A stretch of DNA of 64,000 bases from Microglena sp. YARC (taxonomy: Eukaryota; Chlorophyta; Chlorophyceae; Chlamydomonadales; Chlamydomonadaceae), in contig CM039462.1 in the NCBI GenBank assembly GCA_022414725.1, forward strand, positions 120,706,750 to 120,770,749, in the 5' to 3' direction. The position numbers and the translations under genes were made by a program. Of the stretch, positions 22,336-34,250 are shown piece by piece. Position 1 is the first letter of the stretch; each line of letters starts with the position of its first letter. Below the pieces are notes generated by a model, which was given only the letters and a program-made list of their open reading frames with translations, made no database searches and was not told the DNA's origin.

Positions 22336-22569
22336 TGATATCATACGGATAGAGATTCTTCGAGATCTGAAACAGATTGATGCGTAATGCCAGGTTCTAC
22401 ATGGGTGCCGCCCCAATTCTTTCTTGCCCACGTGCTTCGAGGGGGTACCGAACATCCTCTTTTGCAGTACTGCAAGCAAACAGAAACTCATTGTTGAGAT
22501 TGCCTGCACTTCGTAGCTACGGAGGAGAAAGAAGGGCTGGGGGCGACGCCAATCTCTAGGCGGATTTGC
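22336..22569. other. No gene supported
   Basis: Between the repeat tract and the Fanzor remnant I see no reliable frame. It may hold the eroded N-terminal part of that Fanzor. Confidence 0.35.
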
Positions 22570-23290
22570 TGGCCCTCTCAGTTTTCTGAAGAGTGGTGGA
22601 GATTGGCTTTGCGACGCCGAAGAATCCCGTGACAACTTGCAGCGTTACATCGGAAAACGAAAGGTCAAAGACTCTTTCTGGGCGGGTATCAGCTGGTGCA
22701 TGCATGGAAGAACTTCTGATATGAAGTTTGCGTGGCCTACGGCAATCTGCCCATCACGAAAAATGAAGCCTTACTGGACCGGGACGAAGTTGCAGTTCCC
22801 ACTGGGGCCATGTTCGCATCCGTGTTAAAAGAATTTTCAAAGAGGACGTTTTCTTGACAGATGAGTTCAAAACGACTCTATTGTCGTGGGAGACCGGGTA
22901 AAGAAAAAGAAGCGTGTTTACAAGATCCCAAGCTTTTGTTCAGCAGACGGAAGCTTAGGTTGGGTGGTGAACTTTTGATGCACACGAAATCGAAAACCGA
23001 TGCCCAAAGGTCGCTGATTGCGGACCACTTAGCCGGTAAGGTTGCTACAATAAACGTTAAAGGCGCAACAACGAAAGCACAGGAGGGGTGGCTTCGCCAC
23101 TTCCCTGTCGATTCCCTCAAAAATCGACTCGAGCGTTACCAGAGGTACGAGACTGCGATGTCTCTCCAGAACATGCATTTACTCGGAACCCGGGATCGCT
23201 CTTCTGCTCTCACATCGCCAAGGCTGCCACTGCATGAATTGATGGGTCTAAGGAAGACCTCTTCCATTTGCCCACAGCAGCTCTGTTGTT
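22570..23290 (+). pseudogene. Fanzor (eukaryotic TnpB-like) remnant
   Basis: Pieces in three frames follow the order of the complete Fanzor at 59626-61686. They are LQRYIGKRKVKDSFW, VAYGNLP (RuvC-II region), PTGAMFASVLKEF, DEFKTT followed by a Lys/Arg-rich zinc-finger region, and a degenerate RuvC-III near 23187 (TRDRSSA in place of NRDxNAA). The PTGAMFAS part is also preserved at 258-336. It is in the error-rich part of the second contig, so some shifts are sequencing errors, but the loss of conserved residues suggests real decay as well. Confidence 0.6.
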
Positions 23291-23299
23291 GTTGATGAA

Positions 23300-23640
23300 T
23301 AAAACTCGTATTGTTGTTAGACACCACTGCGGCTCCCCCTCCGGTGTTCGCGACCAAACATTAGTTACACCGCAAGGTGTGCCGTACACGAAGCGGTTTC
23401 ATTTAAGTATTCCGTTGACTGTATTTGTTGGAAACAATGTAAACAATAATCGTGATTGGCGTCACTTGAAATGTATTGTGTACCAGACACACCGGAGTGT
23501 GGCCGAAGCGTGTCTACAAACAATATGCGTTTTAAATCGAACAAATGCAAGATCGTTAACGTAGAATATCGTGTTTCTTTTGGGTAGATCACGTTCATCC
23601 ATCCTGCCAGACGCCGTAAAAGTCCCTTTGGTCCCACCCG
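23300..23640. repeat. Element-end blocks X (inverted) and Y
   Basis: Block X, 23361-23421 in reverse complement, matches 57715-57779. It contains the small hairpin ACACCTTRCGGTGT and the sequence ATGAAACCGC. Block Y, 23537-23612, matches 57827-57905 in the same orientation. Both lie downstream of a Fanzor remnant here and stand alone at 57.7 kb, as expected for ends of a Fanzor/TnpB-type element. Confidence 0.55.
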
Positions 23641-23661
23641 GTACGAGTTATTATCACAGTC

Positions 23662-24700
23662 ATTTTAATTTCCTTTGAATGTTACTGTATTCAACATTTT
23701 GCCATCATGAGTTACATCGAATCTAAATCCGCGATCGAAGAAGCAATTCGTTAGCGACATACATTCGCCTCGTCCTCCTCCTAATATTCCCATAATCAGT
23801 GTTTTGTATACCAAACATGACGAAGGGCCGACACCATCATGATGGACGAGAAATTGAGCAAGAACAACAAAATAAATCCGCGCCGACGTTTATCGCGTCT
23901 CCAATCGATTGTGCAGCCGAAAGTCGTGGCATGCTTCTTCCTCCACATATTGGGGTCGTTATCCCCTACACCATGGTGCACGCAGCCACGGTGTCCATCA
24001 TGGTTCTACGACCGCCCGCATCTCCGGGCCGCACCCTGAAATCCTTGCGTCACATGGGTTTCACGTTTGATGGGGGTACACGGCACCCGCACGAGGCAGT
24101 CCTCTACGCTGTATCGCAGTACGATGAAGCGTCTTTAGGGCGTAACTGTACCTCTCGCTCATGATCCCGGGCGTCAGCGTGGGGGGACCTGCCCTTAGGA
24201 TGCTTCTCGCCAAAGCGAAGGATCATAGACAGGGCGCGTGCTGGCATACGAAGGCGCTCGAACGTTCGTGTTCACACTGTGCGTCGTCGCGGTCGGTGGT
24301 ACACTCAAAACAAGCGACGAGTACGGTTACCATCGGTTCCTATCGATGATCGGACTGCGCCGTCTCCTTGCACCAGCCCTTGCCATAGGACCGCTCACCG
24401 GTTGGTTGCATATGAATCCTGCCCGCGTGTTGGCAAGTCGCACGGTCTTCAACGATGGGCCGCAGGATGCTAAGGAGGAGTTTCCTGCGGTACGTGGGAG
24501 CCGAGATGCTCGGGCCACGTGTCCGCGATATGCGTGCTCCTGCTGCTTCGGTGTGGCAGAGGTTCCTGGTTACCCGTTACGTGTGAAGAAGTTATACGGC
24601 CGCATGTGGAAGCCGCAAGACACCCACCTTGTAACGTACTCATTGGTGCGGGGAGAATTGAACCCGGCAATTCCTCGCAAACCCCTTAAACACAGTTAAC
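23662..24700 (+). pseudogene. Aquaporin gene, noisy copy B
   Basis: It matches 8045-9080. The NPA-region text NPARVLAS is still readable, but the frame breaks repeatedly, mainly by single-base indels. The intact version is at 8100-9041. Confidence 0.85.
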
Positions 24701-24719
24701 ACAGCATAAAATGCGGTGG

Positions 24720-25090
24720 AAAACTTAATCAATCAATCAATCATCAATCAATCAATCATCAATCAATCAATCCAATCAATCAATCAATCAATCAACATCA
24801 ATCGAATGAGGTCAGAGACAATTTCACCAATTCGCGCTGACCGATGAGGAAGGGCGGATATCATTAAATCCAACACATTCACGCGTAGCAGAGCTGAGAA
24901 ACGGCGCGTGATCATACTTTCAGGAGGAATCTACTGAAAACATGACGACCATCTTGAACAAATGCCGAAGATCAAGACGAAGAAATGTAGATGATATGTA
25001 TACAATCACTGTAGTTAAAATTGTATGATGGGACACACGTCCACATTGTAACATACTCCTCTCCCTCTCTCTCTCTCTCAACACACAACA
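24720..25090. pseudogene. Noisy copy of TCAA repeat, 69-residue gene and CT run
   Basis: It corresponds to 9100-9560. The small gene is broken and the microsatellites are shorter. Confidence 0.75.
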
Positions 25091-25101
25091 TCTCGACATA
25101 A

Positions 25102-25270
25102 TAATGGGCGTTCCAGCCCTCCAAGAGGATTTTACTGGTTGTTGCGAAACATGGATGGAAGAATTGTGATTCCTCTGGGCTGATATCTCAAGCTAGCGAG
25201 TCTTTCTGGAGGCTCTAAATTCATGCAGTAGACATTTCAAAAAATCCGCCGGGAGCAGGAACGCCCATTA
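25102..25270. mobile_element. MITE family M, noisy copy of element 1
   Basis: It has the same termini (TAATGGGCG and CGCCCATTA) and location as 9574-9740. Confidence 0.8.
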
Positions 25271-25274
25271 CATC

Positions 25275-25690
25275 TCAAAAATTTAGTAGGATCCTGTGAG
25301 AGACGCTTTTCAATTTCGTCCCTTTCATACATGTAGGGACATTCGTTCACGGCATGTTCCTCATTTGCCAAGTCATTGATTACATCACTGAAAATTGGGT
25401 CTTCCTTATTCGAATGTTGTTCAGTGATTCAATGAAAGGTCTCGAATTTTCTTACGCTCTTCTGCATGTTCTGAATGCGCATTGCGATACTTGAACATAC
25501 ATGAATCTTCGATGCAACCCTGGTGCTTCTCACACCCTTCATTTCCGTCTCCCACAAAACTCGAAAGGCCATCATTGTTAAGGTTGTGATGAAAAACGCG
25601 CCGAGGCATCCCGTAAAAACGTAATTCGGACAGTGCGAATAACAATCTCGGAGGGGGGAGATCTTACACATCACTCTTTCGCTGCAAATA
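25275..25690 (-). pseudogene. Noisy copy of the Cys-rich unknown gene
   Basis: It matches 9753-10175. The Cys cluster GCEKHQGCIEDSC is readable, but the ends are frameshifted. Confidence 0.75.
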
Positions 25691-26056
25691 TTAAAATTTG
25701 TGCTTGATCACAAATGTACTTACTTACTACTTACTGACGCGAATTTTTTTAGTGCAATCGTCCGCGAGTCAATGACTCACTGAGCTGGCTGGCTGACATC
25801 CTTGTCGGAACACACATTTGCGGACAATCTTTATCTGCAGACAGGCTCTCTCGATTATTCCAAGTCTTCATCAGAACACAAGATATGCAGCCATTGATAC
25901 AAATGTATAAAAGTTTACGAACAACAACTACTAAAGTGCTTACTCGCACATTTACGATAACACATATTTTGATGAAAGTGATTTACAATCGTGTTGAAAA
26001 TAAAAGGCATATTACATATTCACACTATAATCCACAGTGGAGCGCCAAGAGCTACC

Positions 26057-28680
26057 ATGGGTAATCCTTCACAAACAGCAACATGATGCAAGCGCGCCCA
26101 TGTTCTCCGCAAACTGGCTGAGCAAGGCGCTTCACCGGTTTCTATCCCAGCGCCGTGTACATAAAGGGGACGAATTCACACACACAGCATGGGGGAGGAC
26201 GCTCGTGCAGTGCAGGATCATACTACATATCCGCATCCGACCAGGAAGATTTCCACCGTCTGTACCGTGAAGCAGTAAATGCAGGCGCACCGGATCTCTC
26301 GCTCACAGAGAAGCACCGCCACATCGGGACCGGTCGTCATTGACCTAGACCTGAGACTCGATTCGGGATGTATTGGAGGCGGCAGGGCCTTCTCCAGACA
26401 AGTCCATAGTGGACATTCGCTCATTGGCACCTCAGATATGCAAAATATACCTTCACGCATCCGAGAATATTGTCGACGCTCCGCGCATCCGTTTTCTTTG
26501 TCATGTCCCGATCCAAGGCTCCTATGCTCTTCAAGAGCGGCGTGCTAAAGGACGGACTGCACATCATCGTGTTCCCGGACATCGTGACCCGCACCGAGGT
26601 GCAGTACCTCCTCAGACAGAAAGGTCCTAGATGACCTATCGGCCCTGTTCTCCACACACATCCCTGGCTTGTTTATCGCGCATCGAGGATGTCGTGGACG
26701 AGGCAGTCATCGAAAAGAACAACTGGATGATGTACGGAAGTCGAAAACCTGGTGCCACGCCGTACCACCGTGCACAGCGTGCTAGAGTGGGACTCCGTCT
26801 CCTCACTAGCGAGGTCCCGATAGCGGAAGACGAACAACATCTCTCAGACATACTCTCTATCCGGAACAAGTACACCGAGAGCGAGCTAGAGAGAAATAGT
26901 CTTGAGTTGAGGTGACTGTATTCTCACGCACACGAGAACATCGCAACAGAATGCGAGAGACGATCCAGAATGTAGTCATGCAGGAAGACGATTGTAGGAA
27001 CAACCCACGTCTCCGCCGATGAGTTCCTTCGCATTTCCCAGATTGTGATGATGCTTTCTCCAGCTCGCCGCCGACTGCTACAACGAGTGGGTCCGCGTAG
27101 GTTGGTGTCTGCGCAATATAGATCATCGCCTACTAAGACAAGTGGGAGGAATTCAGCCAACAGTCGCCAAAGTATGTGAACACCGAGTGCGCTCGTTTGT
27201 GGAACAAATGCGCACAGGCGGACTCGGGATAGGCACACTACATATGTGGGCGAAACACGACAACCCCGAGGCGTACCTGAACCTTATCCGCAATGATCTA
27301 CACTCGCTCATCATGCAGAGCTCGAACGGGACGCATTATGACGTCGCTCGCGTGGTGCACCACATGTATCGCTATGATTACGTGTGCGCTTCCATCAAGA
27401 TGCGCATCTGGTACGAGTTCAGGAACCATCGATGGCACGAGGACCGATTCCGCATACACTCTACGCGGCAAGATCAGCACCGAAGTGGTCAGCGAAATAC
27501 ACCCGCGCTACCATGAACATTCAATCCATGTCCCTGACGGTTATGAGTCTGAGCAGAAAAGGTTGATCGAGCTGGCTCACAAAACTCACCGCCGTATCCC
27601 TGCGTTGAAGAAGACCGCTTTCAAGGACAACGTGATGCGCGAGTGCTGTGAGTTGTTCATGGTCGAGAAGTTCTGCGACCTCCTTGACAGCAACTGCTCT
27701 CTGGTGGGGTTCGAGAACGGAGTGTACGACTTGGAGCGTTTCGAGTTCCTGACGGTCGTCCTGACGACTACATTTCCTTCTCAACGGTTGTGCGTACACC
27801 CCATTCCATCGCGACCACCCAGTGGTCGCCGAAATAAACAAGTTCTTCGCCCAGACGCACCCACGAGAGGACGTGCGCACGTACCTTCTGAAGGACGCTC
27901 GCATTGTCTCTCAGGCACATCCGGTACGAGCGCATGAACGTGTGGACAGGAAGCGATCGAACGGCAAGTCCATCACGATCTCTCTCATGGAAAAGTCGCT
28001 TGGGGACTATTCTGCAAGTTCCCTGTCACTCTTCTTACGCGCCGCGGCTAGCAACGCACACTTCGAAATCGCTAGGGCCAAAGGCAGGCGTTCGGTGCTG
28101 AAGAGCCATGCCGAGAAACGAGCACCTTAACATCGGACTAATGAAAAGTTGTCGCGGAGGACGATACCATTCAGTGCAGGGAGTTGTACAAGCCCCCCGT
28201 TGAGTGGAAGCCGCAATTCAAGTTGTTTCTACAGTGCAACCATTTACCTTCGGTTCCTTCGGACGACGGAGGCACGTGGCGACGCATACGCGTGATAGAG
28301 TTCAAGTCCAAGTTCGGTGCCCAAGCCATCCCGGACCACCCTAACGAGTTCCCCATGGACCTTGAACTATCGCAAAGTTGGAGCATTGGAAGGAGCACTT
28401 CGTATCGATGCTGATACACACATACACGGCCACGTTCGGGCAGGCGCTCGAAGCCTGAGCCCGTCATGTGCGTGTACTCACCAGTACCAGCGCGACAAAC
28501 GATCACCTTGGTACCGATTTCGTCGACAAGTTGTGGAGAAGGTCGAAAGACGACACGGTAATAACGCTCACGCTCGACGCGCAGCATTCACGAGTGGAAG
28601 ATTACAATGGACCACAACAACGTATCACGGGGGCAACCATCCGGAGAGGCGCGTTGAACAAGTAACCTCAAGTTGCGCCT
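26057..28680 (+). CDS. D5-like primase-helicase, copy B (full domain set, many frameshifts)
   Basis: Copy B has the whole architecture: AEP primase (ATG 26057, VVIDLDLR region, KDGLHIIV), the PriCT/D5_N-like linker (NKMRTGG-type region, GTHYDVARVVHHMY), then the superfamily-3 helicase. Helicase marks, seen in shifting frames, are FENGVYDLERFEF, a Walker A in the GSDR(T)ASPS/GNGKSITISLMEK region near 27940-27990, NEHLNIGLMK, and CNHLPSVPSDDGGTWRRIRV near 28235-28300. C-terminal pieces such as EYQRD lie near 28480. At least ten indels break it, consistent with unpolished sequence. The enzyme primes and unwinds viral DNA and is a core gene of these viruses. Confidence 0.85.
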
Positions 28681-28689
28681 GAACGAAAG

Positions 28690-29480
28690 GAATTTGTCAA
28701 GAGGTAGGAATTGTTTACGATTTGATCGAACCAGATACGTTGATTTTGCCATCTTGAGGAGGCATAATAGACATTGAAGGTGCACGAACGGCGTATCGAG
28801 GAAGCGCATCATACGAAGAGGGCGCCGTATTATTACCACCACGGGCGCTAGATCTCGGGCCAAACGTCCTTTTAGAAATGGATTGTTGTGTGTATCACCA
28901 TTGTCCCCACCATTAATGTGAAGTCGTTCATTGTCGCGACCCGCCCACGCCCACGACGCCCGCGCCTATTCTCATTCTCATTCTCATTCTCACTCGCACT
29001 ATCACTGTCCACTATCATTGTTGCGGGTGCGGTCACTGTTTTTGCGGTCATTGCTGTCGCTTTCACTATCGTTGTTGTTGTCACGGTTATTCTTGCTTTT
29101 TTCCGGTAGGGAATCCGGATTTCAAAACATAGCTCGGCGTTAATCTATTGTAGACCGCTGATGGTATGAACCGTTTGCGTGACACAGATTCTTCGATTTC
29201 GCTTGATCGATGCGTTCATCTATATTGTTGTCTAACTCACGACGTTTAAAGTCCTATCTTCCGTATTCTGATGGGACGTTCCGCGTTCGCGTTTGCGTTC
29301 GCGTCGTTTTTAAAATTTCTCCGATTGTTCGCTGAATCGACTCGCTTTCGCTTTAGACGTTCAGCGTTCGCGTTGCTTTTCGCCGTTAGCGTACGTCGAG
29401 GGGGATTTCGCAAGTCGGAGAACGCTTCACAAACATTTAGATCTAAACCGAATAAACCTGATACCAACGATTATCAAACA
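28690..29480 (-). CDS. Small membrane protein with low-complexity regions, copy B (frameshifted)
   Basis: It continues the gene seen at 11962-12495. In shifting frames it reads a Ser/Asp-Glu/Asn repeat (SENENENEN near 28975), an Arg/Gly stretch (RRGRRGRG), then PRSSARGGNNTAPSSYDALPR and PQDGKINVSGS to an end near 28690. It is convergent with the primase-helicase. The N-terminal anchor region is degraded here. Family unknown. Confidence 0.45.
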
Positions 29481-29621
29481 CAGGGAATTGACTCGTTTGC
29501 TTTCCGAAAATAGTAAACGGATCAACTAAAAAATAGGCTTCGGTGTCTCCAGGACCGTCCTCCGTCGATACAAACAACGTTAGAGCTTTCTCTGTTACAG
29601 GGGATATCATTCAAATTATAA

Positions 29622-30312
29622 GTGTAATTTTGAGATATGATGGCATCTTTCTTCATGGAGGCAATAGCAGTTGCTGTCACACCAGGGGTGTTTCGTACTA
29701 GAAAGAAGTCTCCTAAGCTCGTCGACGCGCATAGACTTGAGTTTACCCTCGTTCAAATTATTGGGTCGAAGAGATTCACTATCACCCTCAATAGGTACTA
29801 TTTCAGTCTGTTGTGACAAGGTAGTAGCGGAACCAGTATCGCTACTATTAGTACCATCACATCAACATCACCAACATCAGTATCCGTGATGACACAAGAA
29901 GTTTGTGGGGTATAATTTACAGAATGGTCCTCGATGCATGGTGATAAATTGGAGGTTATGATCGTCCCGACAATGTTGATCATATTGTCTACCTCGTCAT
30001 CTTCATTTTCCTCATGGTCATCGGTTTATTCTTCCCCGGAGTCGGAATCATCTTCCACATTTGCGGACTTACCGTCACCCTTCTTCAAGACAATAACGTG
30101 ATTAGTATTGTTACAAGTCTCATTATCATCGGGCGCATTCTGGCGCAACTTAGAACTCACCAAGGACAGACACTCCAATCGAACCATCTTGAAAGCTTTT
30201 GCATCTTAGTGTGGATGTCCGATATAGACATGAACACATACAACGCAGTGCACACGGCCAGGCAAGCTGTGAGAACGCTCCAAGGGATACGTGTTACAAT
30301 TGTCAGTGCCAT
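29622..30312 (-). CDS. Membrane-anchored SAP/LEM-like protein, copy B
   Basis: ATG 30312 starts a hydrophobic anchor (SVLTACLAVCTALYVFMSI). A shift then leads to CLSLVSSKLRQNAPDDNETC, an acidic region (DDHEENEDDEVDNMI), and the SAP/LEM-like end LKSMRVDELRRLLSS near 29700. A membrane anchor plus a helix-extended-helix motif would suit tethering of DNA or chromatin to a membrane. That role is inference. Copy A ends in a Tc1-like repeat; this copy lacks the clean terminus. Confidence 0.5.
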
Positions 30313-30387
30313 TGAAAAGACCTGACATGTCCTTACAAATACAGAATCAACGAACGATTGACCGCACAACCCTTTTTTCCTACACTC

Positions 30388-30510
30388 AATGGGCGTTCCT
30401 GCCTCCCGGCCAATTTTTTTAAATTTCTAATCAGGATTTAGAGCCTCCTGAACGACTCGCTAGCTTGAGAATCAGCACCAAGGAAAACACAATTCGTTCT
30501 GCATTGTTTC
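30388..30510. mobile_element. MITE family M, half copy
   Basis: It has the CAATGGGCGTTCCTGCCTCC end and the interior with CTCGCTAGCTTGAGA, but no second TIR. It runs into the 3' end of the basic-protein gene. Confidence 0.7.
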
Positions 30511-30907
30511 AATTATTGCTCTTGGGTCTTGAAGCTTTGGGTCCTGACGAAGCTTTGGGTCCTGACGAAGCTTGGGGTCCTGACGAAGCTTTGGGTCTCG
30601 ACGAAGCCTTGGTTCCTGACGAAGCCTTGGTTCCTGACGAAGCCTTTGTCTATGACGAAGCCTTGGTTCCTGACAAAGCCTTGGTCGCGGATTTTTCGGT
30701 TGATTTATAATTCTTTTCGGACTTTGTAGACGACTTTGTTGGCGTCGTCTTGGAGATACTTTTGGTGGAACGAGTAACAACAGCCTTTTTTTCGGGCTTT
30801 TTGGTGAAAATATCGTTTACAATGTTAACTCCTTCTCTAGCACCTAGCATTAAAAAAGGGACTATGAATTTTTGAAATTCAGTTGCAATTATTCCTGCTT
30901 CCAACAT
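30500..30907 (-). CDS. Basic Lys/Ser/Thr-rich protein with repeats
   Basis: ATG 30907 starts a short amphipathic N-terminus (ATEFQKFIVPFLML), then a strongly basic tail (KKPEKKAVVTRSTKSISKT). The frame stops at 30650. The 18-bp units continue to about 30540 and would encode more KASSGT-type repeats, so the TAG within the repeats may be an error or a real truncation. The tail resembles histone-H1-like or other DNA-binding tails. Family not recognised. Confidence 0.5.
30540..30690. repeat. 18-bp tandem repeat
   Basis: Eight or so units of CCTGACGAAGCTTTGGGT and variants overlap the C-terminal coding part of the basic protein. Confidence 0.8.
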
Positions 30908-30978
30908 AGGAAGGTTACGTTAATAAACTTAACGGAACATAAAAAATCATACATCTAGGGACATTTTATATTGAGACA

Positions 30979-31096
30979 CAATGGGCGTTCCAGCCTCCCG
31001 GCGGATTTTTACTGGTTGCGAAACATGGTATGGAGCAGAATTGTGATTCCTCTGTGTTGATGATATATCAGGCTAGCGAGTCGTTCTGGAGGCTCA
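30979..31096. mobile_element. MITE family M, half copy downstream of the large gene
   Basis: It starts CAATGGGCGTTCCAGCCTCCC and keeps TIR1 and the interior to GGAGGCTC. The second TIR is missing. It is inverted relative to the intronic half copy at 33100-33229, so the two bracket the second exon. Confidence 0.75.
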
Positions 31097-31129
31097 CACA
31101 TCACATATCAGGATGGGATGGGATGGGGC

Positions 31130-34126
31130 TCACACATCCCCATCCTCGATGGGGAAGTCACCATTGATAGCATTGATAGCCTTATTCTTCAACAGAGCTA
31201 CCTGCTCAGCATCCAACCGAAACCTCTTCTGCTTGAGCTCTCCATCATCTAACAAGAGAACCATCAAAAAGTCCTCGCGACGATATGTAACACGCTGTGA
31301 ACGCGGCTTCGTCGGGAACTCAAACATGCCATCAACACACTCATAATCGGATTTGATGTACACGCCCTGGACGTAGAATAATCCACTACTCTCTCTGATG
31401 GAGATCACCTTGAACGCGTACACACGATGCGGAACATCTCCGTCGGGAGAATCACTCAAACGCACAGCGTATGGGTCAGACGGTTTGCTGCAAACTGCAA
31501 ACCCGACTTGTCCACGCTTGGGAATCTCGTCATCATCATCATCATCACAGGTGGGTGTCGGCTCGGTGTATGAGATAGTCCTCCGCTTGGATGCGTGTAT
31601 GGGATCAGGAAGGTCACACGCTGTCTCTTCGCAAGGATTGGCATTGAAGTTCCTTAGTCGTTCCCGAGATGGACCGGCGTCCCCGAGGGCTCGCACAGGT
31701 ACCGTGTTGCATTCCAGTGCACCGTACTTTTTCATCGCGGATGGGTGGACGTTAAACATGAGCCGCAGCATGTGCCTCAGATCCAGGTCAGCCATTTGTG
31801 GAGTGTCCGCTGCCTCATTCAGCTGTTTCCACTTGGTTTCTCGAATATGTCCAGAATTAGCCAACCAGCCGACATCGTAGACCTTGTACACAGCATTCTT
31901 GAATCCAAGCTTCCAGTTGGAGGGAAGCATGCTCGTATCGATGAAGACGCGTCTGAGGTCCAGCATCGGAGCCAGAACGGACATGCTCTCGGCAACAGTT
32001 TGCTTCCGCCGTCCTCCGCCGTAGGCAATGCAGTCCTTCGGTTTGATCAAGTCATGCAGGAACTTCAAACTAGTCTCAACGGAGAGTTTTCCACCAGAGA
32101 TGGTGGTGTCCAGAATAACATCAAGGTGTGCAATCACGGTGGTGACCTTGTCGGCAACTTCCTCTGGCAGCTCACCAGTCGCCAGCTAATGTGTATTCAC
32201 CGGGTCCACGTAGTTCCCAGGAAAGTGGTGGTGCCACCTCCTCACATTCGCAAGCAGGGCCTGCACGACATCCCTCTTCTCATCCTCCACATGGGAAACA
32301 TCCATGGGGATAGGCACGATCTTTTCAACACCGGTGCCTGTATGGTACTTCAGTGTGTGTGGATTGCTCGAGTACACTTGCTCGATCGTCTGTGTGTCAC
32401 CATGACCAAACTGGTGGAAACGCAAGAACTCAAGACATCGCGTTGTGTCCAACGGATTCGCCAAGTTCTCCAGCGCCAAGTTCTCCGTGACGTCCATGAA
32501 ACCCCTCTTGTTTTGCTTCCTCACGTGCAGGATGCGAAGCATGGCAAGGGTTGATGCTGCTAGGTACCTTGAGGCGTATGCAGAAAAGTCATTGACAGGG
32601 CTGTTATCCTTGCCACACAGATCGGGGTCCACTCCTTTGGCATTCGAGTCGGATGAAGCCCAGTAGCTGAACTTCCTATTCACCCCCCTCTTCGAAAAAA
32701 CGCGCTGCTCAGTGTTCTCGGTTGGGTCCAAGAATCCGATGTCGTAGAGAAACATGAACCGAACTGCAAAGCAGAAGGCGTGCAGAAATGACAACATCGA
32801 TGCAGAGCCGGGAAGTGTGCTGTGGATGTGTGTCAAGTTCTTATTCTGACTCTTACCCTTCCAAGTAAGCTCCAGATACTCTTTCACATAGCTGAGGACT
32901 TCTGGTACGAACGCCCCGACTATGGCTGGAACTCTCGAAGTGACTCTGACACCGTTCTTGTTCTTCATCGAAATGAAAAACGTGATGTCACTGAAAGACA
33001 ACCTGGTTGCCTCCATTGTCCGGCTCACACGCGTCATTATCATCACCTGCAAAGCAAACAAGTCAGGTAAGATCCCGATATAAAGCCTCCCAATGTCTAC
33101 TCAGAATTTAGAGCCTCCAGAACGACTCGCTAGCCTTATATATCATCAACACAGAGGAATCACAATTCCGCTCCATACCATGTTTCGCAACCAGTAAAAA
33201 TCATCCGGGAGGCTGGAACGCCCATTGTATGTGATACTACGGTTGCAAGATCATTGATCGTTGTTTATTACCTGCTCAAGGTACCAAAGCATAGCGTTTT
33301 TGGCGCTCTGGAACTTTCTTGAAGGGAGACTGGGTCCTCTGCTGGGTTCTTTGTTATCTGGGAGGTCACTTGGCGGAGGGTACTCTTGTGCAAACTTATG
33401 GACGGTCCCCAATAGCAAGGCTGCCTTGTAAACGATTGCCGCGAACGGAGGCACCACAGAGTTCCTTGTATTCGTTGACTTGTCCTCCATTAGAGCCTTG
33501 TACGCACTCTGCGTTGTCGGGTCATCGATTTCGTACAACGTGCTCACATTCTGACTGCAAGGGCCTTCGACGCTCTTCTTTGCAGACCGCATAGACACTG
33601 TCTCTTGCACATTCCTCCCGATCAGTTTCATCACTCGCTTTATGTGCGTGTTTAGAATCTCGTACGACAGCATCTCCTTCCTGAACTGCAGCAAATCCAT
33701 AACATAGGACGTTGGGTACGTCACTAGAGTCGTGACAGATGTGACAAAGTTGAAGTTGGTTCTACCCGCAACCACATCTTCATCCGTAAAGTTGTTCCAC
33801 ATAAGCTTGACGACTTGGACAAAAGATTTAATGACCTTCGCAACCAGCAACTCCTCCACGATGCGCTCCCACTTCACCAACTGCATACGATTGCTAGTCA
33901 CGATGTTCCTCACATGGGACTCTTCCGGAGGGGATGACTCGCGAATGATGACGCTCAACAGCCAATGGAAAAAACCAATGCGCAAGGTCCTGTCGTCCAC
34001 GACACTGGTTAGTTCGTTGTCCCCGGTTGGCTTATGGCGATAGACGATTGTCTTATTGACACGACGGGAGGATAGAGACCCATTGTATCCCCAACCAGTT
34101 GTGTAGGTATCTGTGTTTGTTAACAT
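31130..34126 (-). CDS. Large unknown viral protein, two exons, in-frame TAG
   Basis: Exon 1 (34126-33272) and exon 2 (33046-31130) join in phase 0 to give about 920 residues. No recognised domain was found. Visible features are hydrophobic-helical stretches, a DDDDDD run near 31530, and a C-terminal module (SDPYAVRLSDSPDGDVPHR, YVQGVYIKSDYECVDG) that could be a BAH- or PHD-like fold, a weak guess. A TAG at 32186-32188 interrupts exon 2, but the same frame continues with LATGELPEEV, so no shift is involved. Both copies show the TAG, which argues against a random read error. The gene follows XRN on the same strand. Confidence 0.6.
33047..33271 (-). other. Spliceosomal intron, 225 nt, phase 0, mostly MITE
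   Basis: On the minus strand the donor is CAG|GTAATA and the acceptor is TTGTTTGCTTTGCAG|GTG. A CTGAC branch-point-like motif lies about 20 nt upstream of the acceptor. Removing 33271-33047 joins codons LEQ and VMIMTRV without changing frame. Without removal the frame stops six codons past the donor. Positions 33100-33229 are a truncated family M MITE. Confidence 0.8.
33100..33229. mobile_element. MITE family M, truncated copy inside the intron
   Basis: It matches the interior and one TIR of the full element (ATTTAGAGCCTCCAGAACGA to GGAACGCCCATTG). The other TIR is lost or diverged near 33085-33100. Confidence 0.75.
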
Positions 34127-34190
34127 ATGATTGATTGTTGTAAATAAATGACTAGGTATCGTGAATTTATAGAGGACGATCTGTGCTCAT

Positions 34191-34250
34191 CATGCGGTTT
34201 CCGTCTACTGCATGCGGTTTCCGTCTACTGCATGCGGTTTCCGTCTACTT
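34191..34250. repeat. 20-bp tandem repeat, three units
   Basis: CATGCGGTTTCCGTCTACTG occurs three times in a row at the end of the XRN gene. In copy A the units have diverged by indels. Confidence 0.9.

Noticed and set aside
20379..22635. Long open frames across the N run
   Set aside because: They are open only because N codons are not stops.
32185..32202. 15-nt mini-intron GTGAATACACATTAG removing the in-frame TAG
   Set aside because: It has GT and AG ends and keeps frame, but such tiny introns are known only in special lineages and the other intron here is 225 nt. Left as a curiosity.
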